From UBA4656 sp002405525 (GTDB taxonomy: Bacteria > Pseudomonadota > Gammaproteobacteria > Xanthomonadales > Ahniellaceae): a stretch of DNA of 64,000 bases. Of this stretch, positions 53,462 to 62,080 are shown in pieces. The notes beneath the pieces are model-generated. The model searched no databases. It saw only the letters and a list, made by a program, of their open reading frames with translations, and was not told the origin of the DNA. The stretch lies in NCBI GenBank assembly GCA_036723735.1, contig DAIMGT010000011.1, positions 12,007-76,006 of the forward strand, in the 5' to 3' direction. Position 1 is the first letter of the stretch, and each line of letters opens with the position of its first letter. A program made the position numbers and the translations under genes.

Positions 53462-54625
53462 ATGAACTTCCACGAGTACCAGGCCAAGGATCTGTTCGCC
53501 GAGTTCGGCATCGCCGTGCCCAAGGGGCAGGTCGCTTCCTCGCCCGACGAGGCGCGTTCGGCCGCCATCGCGCTGGGTGGCCAGCAGTGGGTGGTGAAGG
53601 CCCAGATCCACGCCGGCGGCCGCGGCAAGGCCGGCGGCGTGAAGCTCACGAAGTCGCCGGACGAGACCCGCGAGGTCGCCGCGAAGATGCTCGGCACCGC
53701 GATGCAGACCTACCAGTCCGGCGGCCGCGCGCTGCCGGTGGACAAAGTGCTGATCTCCGAGGCCAACGACATTGCGCAGGAGCTCTATCTGTCCATCCTC
53801 GTCGACCGCGCCAGCAAGTGCGTGCAGTTCATCGCTTCTGCCGCCGGCGGCGTCGATATCGAGCAGGTCGCGCGCGAGACGCCGGAGAAGATCCACCTGA
53901 TCAACGTCGACTACGTCGAGGGACTGCAGCCCTACCACTGCCGCAAGGCAGCGTTCGCGATGGGCTTGAACGCCAAGCAGGCTACGCAGCTGACGAAAAT
54001 CATGCAGGGCTTGTACCGCATGTTCAACGCGCTGGATCTCTCGCTCGTAGAGCTGAACCCGCTCGCGGTCGTCACCAGCGGCGACCTCATCGCGCTCGAC
54101 GGCAAGGTCAACGCCGACGAGAACGCGCTGTTCCGCCACCCCAAGCTGGAGCAGATGCGCGACATCCGCCAGGAGGACCCGACCGAGGCGCAGGCCGCCA
54201 ATTTCGGCGTCAACTACGTGCAGATGGACGGCAACATCGGCTGCATGGTCAACGGCGCGGGGCTGGCGATGGCGACCATGGACGTGATCAAGCTCGCCGG
54301 CGGCGAGCCCGCCAACTTCCTCGACGTCGGCGGCGGCGCTAACAAGGAACGCGTGGTGCAGGCGTTCAAGCTGATCCTGTCGTCGGACAAGGTGAAGGCG
54401 ATCCTGATCAACATCTTCGGCGGCATCGTGCGCTGCGACATGATCGCCGAGGGCGTGATCGCCGCGGTCAAGGAAGTGGGCCTGAACATCCCCGTGGTGG
54501 TGCGCCTCGAAGGCACCAACGTGGAGAAGGGGCGCGAGCTGCTGGCCCATTCGGGCCTCAAGATCACGCCGGCCACCGACCTCAACGACGCCGCCGCCAA
54601 GGCCGTGGCCGCGGCGCGCGGCTGA
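53462..54625 (+). CDS. sucC: Succinyl-CoA synthetase beta subunit (ADP-forming)
   Basis: SucC with SucD converts succinyl-CoA, ADP and phosphate to succinate, CoA and ATP in the citric acid cycle. The 387-residue ATP-grasp protein begins MNFHEYQAKDLFAEFGIAVP and has VVKAQIHAGGRGKAGGVKL, LVELNPLAV, DGKVNADENALFRHP and INIFGGIVRCDMIAEG. The length is normal. sucD follows after 107 bp. Confidence 0.98.
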   Translation: MNFHEYQAKDLFAEFGIAVPKGQVASSPDEARSAAIALGGQQWVVKAQIHAGGRGKAGGVKLTKSPDETREVAAKMLGTAMQTYQSGGRALPVDKVLISEANDIAQELYLSILVDRASKCVQFIASAAGGVDIEQVARETPEKIHLINVDYVEGLQPYHCRKAAFAMGLNAKQATQLTKIMQGLYRMFNALDLSLVELNPLAVVTSGDLIALDGKVNADENALFRHPKLEQMRDIRQEDPTEAQAANFGVNYVQMDGNIGCMVNGAGLAMATMDVIKLAGGEPANFLDVGGGANKERVVQAFKLILSSDKVKAILINIFGGIVRCDMIAEGVIAAVKEVGLNIPVVVRLEGTNVEKGRELLAHSGLKITPATDLNDAAAKAVAAARG

Positions 54626-54732
54626 GGCCCAACCCCGGCACCGACAACCAAGCCGGAGCCTGGCGGGAGCGGCGCGCGCCGCGATTTCTCCGCCCCGCTC
54701 CGGTCGCCACTCGAAGCGAATCAGGAATCCCC

Positions 54733-55605
54733 ATGAGCGTCCTCGTCGACAAGAACACCCGCCTGATCGTGCAGGGCTACACCGGCCAGCAGGGCACCTT
54801 CCACGCCGAGCAGATGATCGCCTACGGCACTCGCCTCGTCGGCGGCGTCACGCCCGGCAAGGGCGGCACGAAGCATCTCGATCGCCCGGTGTTCGACACC
54901 GTCGCCGATGCGGTCAAGGCCACCGGCGCCGATGCCTCGGTGATCTACGTGCCGCCGCCGTTCGCGGCCGACGCCATCCTCGAGGCGGCCGACGCCGGCA
55001 TCAAGGTCATCGTCGCGATCACCGAAGGAATTCCCGTCCTCGACATGTTGAGGGTGAAGAACGTCCTCAAGGGCAAGCCCGGCGTCACCCTGGTCGGCCC
55101 CAACTGTCCCGGCGTGATCACGCCGGGTGAGTGCAAGATCGGCATCATGCCCGGGCACATCCACCAGCCGGGCAAGGTCGGCATCGTCTCGCGCTCCGGC
55201 ACGCTGACCTACGAGGCCGTGTTCCAGACCACCAACGCGGGGCTGGGCCAGTCGACCTGCATCGGCATCGGCGGCGACCCGATCAACGGGCTGAACTTCA
55301 TCGACTGCCTCAAGCTCTTCCAGGGCGACCCGCAGACGGAAGGCATCATCATGGTCGGCGAGATCGGCGGCAGCGCCGAGGAAGAGGCCGCCGAATTCAT
55401 CAAGGCCCACGTCACCAAGCCGGTCGTGTCGTTCATCGCCGGGTCCAGCGCGCCCCCGGGCAAGCGCATGGGCCACGCCGGCGCCATCGCATCCGGCGGC
55501 AAGGGCACGGCGGCCGGCAAGTTCGCCGCGCTGGAAGCGGCCGGCGTCACCACGGTGAAATCCCCGGCCGACCTCGGCAGGGCGATCGTCGCGCGGCTGC
55601 GCTGA
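54733..55605 (+). CDS. sucD: Succinyl-CoA synthetase alpha subunit
   Basis: SucD binds CoA and carries the phospho-histidine intermediate. The 290-residue protein starts with SVLVDKNTRLIVQGYTGQQG and has GVTPGKGG, VGPNCPGVITPGECKIGIMP, SRSGTLTYEAV and the active-site GHAGAI (His near 247). AGGA precedes the ATG. It forms an operon with sucC; the pair beside pilS is a Xanthomonas-group arrangement. Confidence 0.98.
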   Translation: MSVLVDKNTRLIVQGYTGQQGTFHAEQMIAYGTRLVGGVTPGKGGTKHLDRPVFDTVADAVKATGADASVIYVPPPFAADAILEAADAGIKVIVAITEGIPVLDMLRVKNVLKGKPGVTLVGPNCPGVITPGECKIGIMPGHIHQPGKVGIVSRSGTLTYEAVFQTTNAGLGQSTCIGIGGDPINGLNFIDCLKLFQGDPQTEGIIMVGEIGGSAEEEAAEFIKAHVTKPVVSFIAGSSAPPGKRMGHAGAIASGGKGTAAGKFAALEAAGVTTVKSPADLGRAIVARLR

Positions 55606-55667
55606 CCGCGGGCTGCCCTCGCAGTGTCCGCAGCGGTGGCTCCTGTCCTACGCACGGCCGTTCGCGC

Positions 55668-57603
55668 GTGAAGTTCCGCGCCGACATCGAAGGTCTCCGC
55701 GGACTGTCGATCGTGCTGGTGGTTCTCGCGCACTCCGGCATTCCCGGACTGCAGGGGGCTTCATCGGCGTCGACGTCTTCTTCGTTATCTCCGGATATCT
55801 GATCACCGGCTGCTGCTCGAGGCGCTGCACGACGGCGGTCGGGTCGATGCGTGGCGGTTCTACGCGCGCCGCGTGAGGCGACTGCTGCCGGCCTTCATTT
55901 TGATGGTGGCCACGACCCTCGTGGTCGCCACGGCATTACTGTCGCCGGCGGAAGTCGCCCGGCATGCACGAGAGGCTGCGTGGGCGTCCGCGTGGGCCAC
56001 CAATTTGTTTCAGGTGGCCAACGACACGGACTATTTCGCGTCTGCGCGCGAGACCGGGCTCTTCCTCCATACCTGGTCGCTGGCGGTCGAGGAGCAGTTC
56101 TATCTGGCTTGGCCGCTGGTGCTGTGGCTTGCGTGGAAGGTTGCCGGCGGGGATCGCGCGCTGCGATGGACCCTGGCGCTCGTGCTGGTCGGCGGATTCG
56201 CCTATGGGCTGTACGCCACGACGAGCGACCCGGTGGCGGCATACTTCCTTCCCCACGTCCGCGCTTGGCAGTTTGCGACGGGAGCAATCGTGTATCTCGT
56301 CGGCGACACCTTCGTTCCAAGGTCGGGCGCCTGGGCCTCGGCATTGGCAACGGCCGGAATCACGGCGATTCTCGGTGGCGCCCTGCTGATCGGTGATTCG
56401 ACGCCATATCCTGGGTCGGCGGCGCTGGCGCCGACCCTTGGTGCCGCTGCGTTGCTGCTTGCCGGACCGGGCGGCGGCGGGATCGTTTCGCGGACTCTTG
56501 CGTCTCGCATCCCGACTGCCATCGGGCGGATTTCCTACAGTTGGTATCTGTGGCATTGGCCCGCCCTGGTTCTGGCGGCCGAACTGGCGCCCGCTGACGG
56601 CAGAGCCCGCGCGGTCGCGGTCGCCGCCTCGCTGGTCGTTGCGGCGATCGCATTCCATTGCGTGGAGGACCCGCTGCGCCGGAGCCGTCGCGGCCCTCCG
56701 CGAATGGTGGTCCTGATCGGCGTGATGGCATCGTTGTTGCTGGTCGCCTTCTGCAGTTTGATCCATCGCTCGCATCGCGAGCCCGCCGATCCGGAGATCG
56801 CGCCCGCGCATCCGATTGTCGCCCAGATCGCCGTCCCGGAAATCTATGCGGCAGGCTGCGACCAGTGGTACCACTCCGCAGCGCTGACCCCATGCCGCAT
56901 CGAATTGGCCGGCGAAAGCGCGCCGACGGCCGTCGTCATCGGCGACAGCATCGGGCTGCAGTGGTACCCGGCGCTGGTTGACACTTTCCGGACCGGCGGC
57001 TGGAACATGGTCGTACTCACCAAGTCGGCCTGTGCAATGGTCGATCGCCCTTTCCACTACGCCCGCATCCGGCGCGAGTACACCGAGTGTGCGCGGTGGC
57101 GGGACGCCGCCGTCGAGTACATCCGCGCCGCGTCGCCGCCGGTCGTCGTGGTCGGATCCTCAGGCACCTATCCGTTCGACGTGGCGACTTGGCGCGCTGG
57201 CTCCGCGGACTTCCTGCGAAGAATTGCTGTGCCCGGACGACGGATTGCCGTGCTGGGCCCCACGCCGAGTCTGCCCTTCGACGCGCCGTCCTGCCTCATG
57301 CGGGGGCGCGATGGGCTTCCGCTCGGTCCCGAGACGGACGATTGCGCAGTCCCGCTGTCCGGGATCGCGTTCGCAGAAGTCGAGGGCGCGCTTCGCGATG
57401 CCGTTGCCGCAACGCCCGGTGCGACCTACATCGACGGCGCTGCGATCGCATGCCCGGACAGTCGCTGCGCGGCATGGCGCGATGGGCAGCTTGTGTTCCG
57501 CGACACCCAGCATCTCAATGCAGCGTACGCCTCGGCGCTTGCACCGCGGCTCAGAGCCGAACTGGAGCCGCTGCTAAAGGGCGCTGCTGCGAATCGCGAG
57601 TGA
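55668..57603 (+). pseudogene. OafA/YrhL-type O-acyltransferase with SGNH domain, broken by two frameshifts
   Basis: The intact ancestor would be an inner-membrane acyltransferase-3 enzyme that O-acetylates a surface glycan, with a C-terminal SGNH esterase-like domain. From GTG 55668 the frame reads FRADIEGLRGLSIVLVVLAH. It is lost at a five-G run (55754-55758), where one base is missing. The second frame gives GFIGVDVFFVISGYLITG, then breaks at about 55808-55812 (again one base missing). The third frame continues LLLEALHDGGRVDAWRFYAR through the membrane segments (HTWSLAVEEQFYL), VVIGDSIGLQW and DTQHLN to the stop. Everything else is intact, so the damage is recent or a sequencing error. The large 3' frame could still be translated from GTG 55873. 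Confidence 0.85.
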
Positions 57604-57619
57604 TCTGAGGTCGATCGCA

Positions 57620-58375
57620 TCACCACGGATACGCGCGCGCGATCTCCAGCACCTCGCCGCTGTCCCGGCGCACGATGACGGTCATGTCGCGACTGCGGGC
57701 TACCAGCGGCAGCCAGCCGACGTCATCGCCCGGGAACGCCGTGCGCACGCGCCGGACCTCGGCGGCTTCGTCCGCCCTCCCTCGCAGGGCGGAGAGCGGT
57801 TTCGCCCTGCGGCCGGCTTGCGCCGCTTGGTCGGCGTAGGGCACGTAGAACTTCGGGAACCGCTCGAGGTCACCGTTACCGGCCACAAAGCTGCGCAGGA
57901 CCCGCTCGACATCCGCCGGATCTTCCGGGTTCCTGGCGCCAACCCAGACCGGACCGGTCCAGGGGCGGCGCGAGTACTCCGCGCGCGGGGCTTCCGCCAG
58001 CCGCTCGTCGGCGAGCTGGTTTGCGCCGACGGCAACGAATCGATCGGCTACGAACACCACGTAGGCCGGCCGCGCCGCCGAGATCACCCACAGGCCATAG
58101 GCCAGAAAAGCGGCCTGCAGCATGGCGATGATGGCAAGGTCGAACTTCATCCCCGGCTTTCCGGAGCGGAACACCAGCAGGGTCAGGATCGGACCGGCCA
58201 CGATGTCGATCGCGACGAGGATGAAGGTCAGGCGCTCGCCGCCCCCGGCCTCGTAGAGCGGGCCCGGGTACCAGACCAGGAGCAGCAGCGAGACCACCGC
58301 GACGGCGACCACCGCACTGAGCGCAAGGTGGGCGCCAGCGGCGCGCCAGCGGGGCATCGGCGGGTTCGGGGACAT
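57620..58375 (-). CDS. tfpZ: TfpX/TfpZ-family type IV pilin accessory protein
   Basis: The 251-residue protein has membrane segments at about 15-40, 55-75 and 85-105, and motifs LLLLVWYPGPLYEAGGGERL, DIVAGPILTLLVFRSGKPG, FDLAIIAMLQAAFLAYGL and ARPAYVVFVADRFVAV. These are typical of TfpX/TfpZ proteins, which in Pseudomonas assist assembly of particular pilin types and are encoded beside pilA. Here it lies 8 kb from pilA. The start at 58375 follows GAGAGG; a longer upstream frame has no support. It converges with the broken acyltransferase and is divergent from nadE. Confidence 0.8.
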   Translation of the reverse strand: MSPNPPMPRWRAAGAHLALSAVVAVAVVSLLLLVWYPGPLYEAGGGERLTFILVAIDIVAGPILTLLVFRSGKPGMKFDLAIIAMLQAAFLAYGLWVISAARPAYVVFVADRFVAVGANQLADERLAEAPRAEYSRRPWTGPVWVGARNPEDPADVERVLRSFVAGNGDLERFPKFYVPYADQAAQAGRRAKPLSALRGRADEAAEVRRVRTAFPGDDVGWLPLVARSRDMTVIVRRDSGEVLEIARAYPW

Positions 58376-58474
58376 CGACACCTCTCGGGACGCGGCGAAC
58401 GCGGGGATGTCGCGACCGGTTTCAAGGCCTGGCCGTGCTGGCCTGCCGGGGCCCGTCGGATTAGGCTGCACTTC

Positions 58475-60100
58475 ATGTTTCGTCTCGCCCTCGCCCAGTT
58501 CGACTTCCCCGTCGGCGATGTCGCCGGCAACGCCCGGCGGATCGCGGCCCTGATCGCGCAGGCGCGCGACGAGTGGCGCGCCGACGTGGTGCTGTTTCCG
58601 GAACTGGCGCTGTGCGGCTACCCGCCGGAGGACCTGCTGCTACGGCCGTCGTTCCTCGCCGCCTGCGAGGCCGCGCTGGCCGCGGTCGCGGACGCCGCGC
58701 GCGGGATCGTCGCCGTGGTCGGCTGGCCGCAGAGCGCGGGCGCGGTGGTCTACAACGCGGCCAGCGTGCTGCGCGACGGCCGCGTCACGCAGACCTATCG
58801 CAAGCGCGAGCTGCCCAACTACGCGGTGTTCGACGAGCGGCGCTGGTTCGAGGTCGACCCCGACCGCGAGGACTGCGTGTTCGAGGTCGCCGGGGTGCGC
58901 TGCGGTCTGGTGATCTGCGAGGACCTCTGGTTCGCGGAGCCGCTCGCCTCCACCGTCCGCGGCGGGGCCGAGCTGGTGCTGGTCCCCAATGCCTCGCCCT
59001 TCGAGCGCGACAAGCACCTCCAGCGCGACCAGCTGCTCGAGCAGCGCGCGCGGGAGTCGGGCGCGGCGATCGCCTACCTCAACCTGGTCGGCGGGCAGGA
59101 CGCGCTGGTGTTCGACGGCGCTTCGGTGCTGGCCGACGGCGATGGCACGGTGCATCCGGCCGCCGCCGCGTTCGCCGACCACTGGCTCGTGGCCGACTTC
59201 GATCGCGCGACGCGACGCCTCGCGACTGTCCAGTGGCCGGTGGAGCCCGACGAGAGCCGCGACGCACTGGCCTGGCGCGCGGTGGTGCGGGGCACGCGCG
59301 ACTATTGCCGCAAGAACGGCTTCGACCGCGTCTGGCTGGGGCTGTCGGGCGGCATCGACTCCGCGCTGGTGCTGGCGATCGCGGTCGACGCGCTGGGCGC
59401 GGCGAACGTCACCGCGGTGCGTCTGCCGTCGCGCTACACGGCCGCGCTGTCCAACGACCTTGCAGCCGAGCAGTGCGCGAAGCTCGGCGTGCGCCTGCTC
59501 ACGGTGCCGATCGAGCCCGCCTTCGAGGGCCTGCTGGCCGCATTGGCGCCCTCGTTCGCGGGGCGCGCACCGGACCTGACCGAGGAGAACCTGCAGTCGC
59601 GCGCGCGGGGCGCGCTGATGATGGCGCTGGCGAACAAGTTCGGCGGCCTGCTGCTGACCACCGGCAACAAGAGCGAGTACGCGGTCGGCTACGCGACGAT
59701 CTACGGCGACATGTGTGGCGGGTATGCGCCGCTGAAGGACCTCTACAAGACCGAGGTCTACGCGCTCGCGCGCTGGCGCAACACGGTGGCGGGTCCGACC
59801 GCGGTCCCGCAGGGTGCGATCGACCGTCCGCCGTCGGCCGAGCTGCGGCCGGACCAGCGCGACCAGGATTCCCTGCCGCCCTATGACGTGCTGGACGCGA
59901 TCCTTTTCCGCCACGTCGACCAGGAGCAGTCGCGCGACGAAATCGTCGCCGCCGGGTTCGATGCCGCGACGGTCGACCAGGTGCTGCGGCTGGTGCGGGT
60001 CAGCGAGTGGAAGCGCCACCAGGCGGCACCCGGGCCCAAGGTCTCGCGCCGCGCCTTCGGGCGCGAGCGCCGCTATCCGATCACCAGCGGTTGGCGCTGA
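58475..60100 (+). CDS. nadE: Glutamine-dependent NAD+ synthetase
   Basis: NadE converts nicotinic acid adenine dinucleotide to NAD+, using ammonia from glutamine. The 541-residue protein has an N-terminal nitrilase-fold amidase with the Glu-Lys-Cys triad (FPELALCGYPPEDLL, YRKRELPNY, VICEDLWF) and a C-terminal synthetase with the P-loop WLGLSGGIDSALVLAI, TTGNKSEYAVGYATIYGDM and LKDLYKTEVYALARW. The length is normal for the two-domain form. The ATG at 58475 is 99 bp from the divergent tfpZ start. Confidence 0.96.
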   Translation: MFRLALAQFDFPVGDVAGNARRIAALIAQARDEWRADVVLFPELALCGYPPEDLLLRPSFLAACEAALAAVADAARGIVAVVGWPQSAGAVVYNAASVLRDGRVTQTYRKRELPNYAVFDERRWFEVDPDREDCVFEVAGVRCGLVICEDLWFAEPLASTVRGGAELVLVPNASPFERDKHLQRDQLLEQRARESGAAIAYLNLVGGQDALVFDGASVLADGDGTVHPAAAAFADHWLVADFDRATRRLATVQWPVEPDESRDALAWRAVVRGTRDYCRKNGFDRVWLGLSGGIDSALVLAIAVDALGAANVTAVRLPSRYTAALSNDLAAEQCAKLGVRLLTVPIEPAFEGLLAALAPSFAGRAPDLTEENLQSRARGALMMALANKFGGLLLTTGNKSEYAVGYATIYGDMCGGYAPLKDLYKTEVYALARWRNTVAGPTAVPQGAIDRPPSAELRPDQRDQDSLPPYDVLDAILFRHVDQEQSRDEIVAAGFDAATVDQVLRLVRVSEWKRHQAAPGPKVSRRAFGRERRYPITSGWR

Positions 60101-60172
60101 ACCGGGTCCGTAACAACTCCGGCCAAAGCGCACTTTCTCGCCGACCATTCCGGCGAATCCGGGCAGTTCTGT

Positions 60173-60194
60173 AAAAAAAACGCGCTCTGACCCC
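60173..60194. other. A8 tract with CGCGCTCTGACCCC motif
   Basis: The 99-bp gap after nadE contains eight A followed by CGCGCTCTGACCCC; read on the minus strand it is GGGGTCAGAGCGCG then T8. Similar GGGGTCAGAG...TTTT sequences occur as intergenic repeats in many gammaproteobacteria. No hairpin precedes the T-tract, so it is not a clear terminator. Confidence 0.4.
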
Positions 60195-60199
60195 GGTCT

Positions 60200-60745
60200 T
60201 CACATCGTGCGCTTGGGCGCCACCACCCGGATCAGTCCGTCGGCGGGCGAGTGGGCCGCAGCCAGCGCGAGGTCATGACGGGCGAAGGCATCCGGCCCGC
60301 GCCATTCGCCCGACAGCGCGCGCACGGCCATCAGGACCCGCACCAGGCGGTCGAAGTCCTCGGCGAGCCGCGCGAACAGACCGGCCAGGGCCGCGCGCAT
60401 CTCGTCGGCGAGCTGCGCATAGGCGCCACGGCCAAGGTCGATGAAGTAGCCCAGGTCCACGCGACGTCGCTGCGCTGCTTCGGGGTAGAGGCCGGCCAGC
60501 AGCAGGCAGCGGTCACCGACGTCGCGCAGTTCGTCCACGCGGCGGCGGCCTGAGCGCTGCAGGGCCTCGAGCAGTTCCAGCGCCATCGTGCGGTGGGCGA
60601 GCGGGGCGTCGCGATGGTGGCGCATCAGGGTGAACACGAGGTAGCTCTCCGCGTCCTCGTCGAGGCGCTGCTGCGCGCGCTGCTCGCCCTCGCGCACGAG
60701 GTTGTGCCAGAGGTTCGTGCCTTCGCCGGTGAGGATCTCGCCCAT
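60200..60745 (-). CDS. Uncharacterised protein
   Basis: I do not recognise a family. The 181-residue product is rich in Leu, Ala and Arg and looks almost entirely helical, with no signal peptide or membrane segment. It begins GEILTGEGTNLWHNLVREGE, then AHRTMALELLEALQRSGRRR and RVDLGYFIDLGRGAYAQLAD. A good AGGAG lies before the ATG at 60745, and codon use matches the neighbours, so it is likely real. It is divergent from the sugar dehydrogenase gene (about 206 bp) and convergent with nadE. Confidence 0.7.
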   Translation of the reverse strand: MGEILTGEGTNLWHNLVREGEQRAQQRLDEDAESYLVFTLMRHHRDAPLAHRTMALELLEALQRSGRRRVDELRDVGDRCLLLAGLYPEAAQRRRVDLGYFIDLGRGAYAQLADEMRAALAGLFARLAEDFDRLVRVLMAVRALSGEWRGPDAFARHDLALAAAHSPADGLIRVVAPKRTM

Positions 60746-60951
60746 GCTCCGCTCCTGCTGTCCGATCCGGACATCGGCCCTCGCGGCACGCGCCTTGAGC
60801 GCCGATGGATGAGGGTGTAGCAGACGCTGCGCTCCGCGTCCTGCCAGCACTCGGAAGCGGCGGCTGCCAGCGCGGGGGCGCCCGTGGTCTTGACGTTCCG
60901 GCCACGGGGCGGCTGAGACAAAGCGTGCCCAGACCGGCCCAGGATCCCGCC

Positions 60952-62073
60952 ATGCGTCGTCCGCACGCCCTCGCTGCCGTGATCGCCCTTGCCTCCGGCG
61001 CCGCGACCGCCGCCGCATTCGAACCGGTGGTGGTCGACACCGCGCAGGCGAAGATCCGCGTCAGCGCGGTGCTCGACGGGCTGCAGATTCCCTGGGGCCT
61101 CGACTTCCTGCCCGACGGGCGGGCGCTGGTGACCGAGCGCGCCGGCGGCGTACGGCTGGCCGACTTCGCCACCGGCGATTCGGTGCCGCTCGGCGGCGCG
61201 CCCGCGGTGGCGGCGAAGAACCAGGGCGGGATGCTCGACGTGCTGGTGCACCCGCGGTACGGCGAGAATGGATGGATCTACCTCTGCCACTCGGTCGAGA
61301 ACGAGGACGGCGACAACACCACGCGCGTGGCGCGCTACCGCCTGCGCGACGCGGCGCTGGTCGACGCGCAGGTCCTGTTCACCGCCGAGCCCTGGCTGGA
61401 TACCGTGCACCACTTCGGCTGCCGCTTGCGGATCGACGGCGATGGTTATCTCTTCCTGTCGGTGGGCGACCGCCAGCAGCGCCAGCGCGCGCAGGAACTC
61501 GACAGCCACGCCGGCAAGATCATGCGCCTGCACGACGACGGGCGCGTGCCGGCCGACAACCCGTTCGTGGCCCGCGAGGGCGCAAAGCCCGAGATCTGGT
61601 CCTACGGGCATCGCAACGTGCAGGGCATGGCGTTTGACGCTCAGGGCCGGCTGTGGGCGCACGAGCACGGGCCGCGCGGTGGCGACGAGGTCAACCTCGT
61701 GCGGCCCGGCCGCAACTACGGCTGGCCGGTGATCACCTTCGGCCGCGAGTACTGGGGCCCGCGCATCGGCGAGGGCACGGCGAAGGACGGCATGCAGCAG
61801 CCGGCGCTGCAATGGACGCCGTCGATCGCGCCCAGCGGCATGCTGTTCTATTCGGGCGATGCCCTCCCGGCCTGGCGCGGGCAGCTGTTCTCCGGCGCGC
61901 TGGTGCTGACCCACCTCAACCGTGCGACCGTGGACGGCGAGAAGGTCGCCGAGGCCGAACGCATCCTCGCCGGCCGCGGCCTGCGCATCCGCGACGTCGA
62001 GCAGGACGCGCAGGGCCTGCTCTACCTGCTCACCGACAACGGCTTCGTGCTGCGCATCGAGCCGGCCGGCTGA
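60952..62073 (+). CDS. PQQ-dependent sugar dehydrogenase (YliI/Asd-like)
   Basis: The 373-residue protein has a signal peptide (about 1-22) and the six-bladed propeller of soluble aldose dehydrogenases, which oxidise sugar aldehyde groups in the periplasm with pyrroloquinoline quinone. Motifs are IPWGLDFLPDGRALVTERAG, HHFGCRLRIDGDG (catalytic His; many relatives have HFGSR), SVGDRQQ, YGHRNVQGMAF and HGPRGGDEVNLVRPGRNYGW. PQQ synthesis genes are not in the window. The ATG at 60952 follows AGGA. It ends 7 bp from the convergent glmU. Confidence 0.9.
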   Translation: MRRPHALAAVIALASGAATAAAFEPVVVDTAQAKIRVSAVLDGLQIPWGLDFLPDGRALVTERAGGVRLADFATGDSVPLGGAPAVAAKNQGGMLDVLVHPRYGENGWIYLCHSVENEDGDNTTRVARYRLRDAALVDAQVLFTAEPWLDTVHHFGCRLRIDGDGYLFLSVGDRQQRQRAQELDSHAGKIMRLHDDGRVPADNPFVAREGAKPEIWSYGHRNVQGMAFDAQGRLWAHEHGPRGGDEVNLVRPGRNYGWPVITFGREYWGPRIGEGTAKDGMQQPALQWTPSIAPSGMLFYSGDALPAWRGQLFSGALVLTHLNRATVDGEKVAEAERILAGRGLRIRDVEQDAQGLLYLLTDNGFVLRIEPAG

Positions 62074-62080
62074 GTCGCGC

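Noticed and set aside
51371..54550. Very long open frames antisense to pilS and sucC, and others antisense to ftsI, secA, ftsA-ftsZ and sucD
   Set aside because: GC-rich codon use removes stops on the opposite strand; the sense strand carries well-conserved proteins, and the antisense products show no family resemblance.
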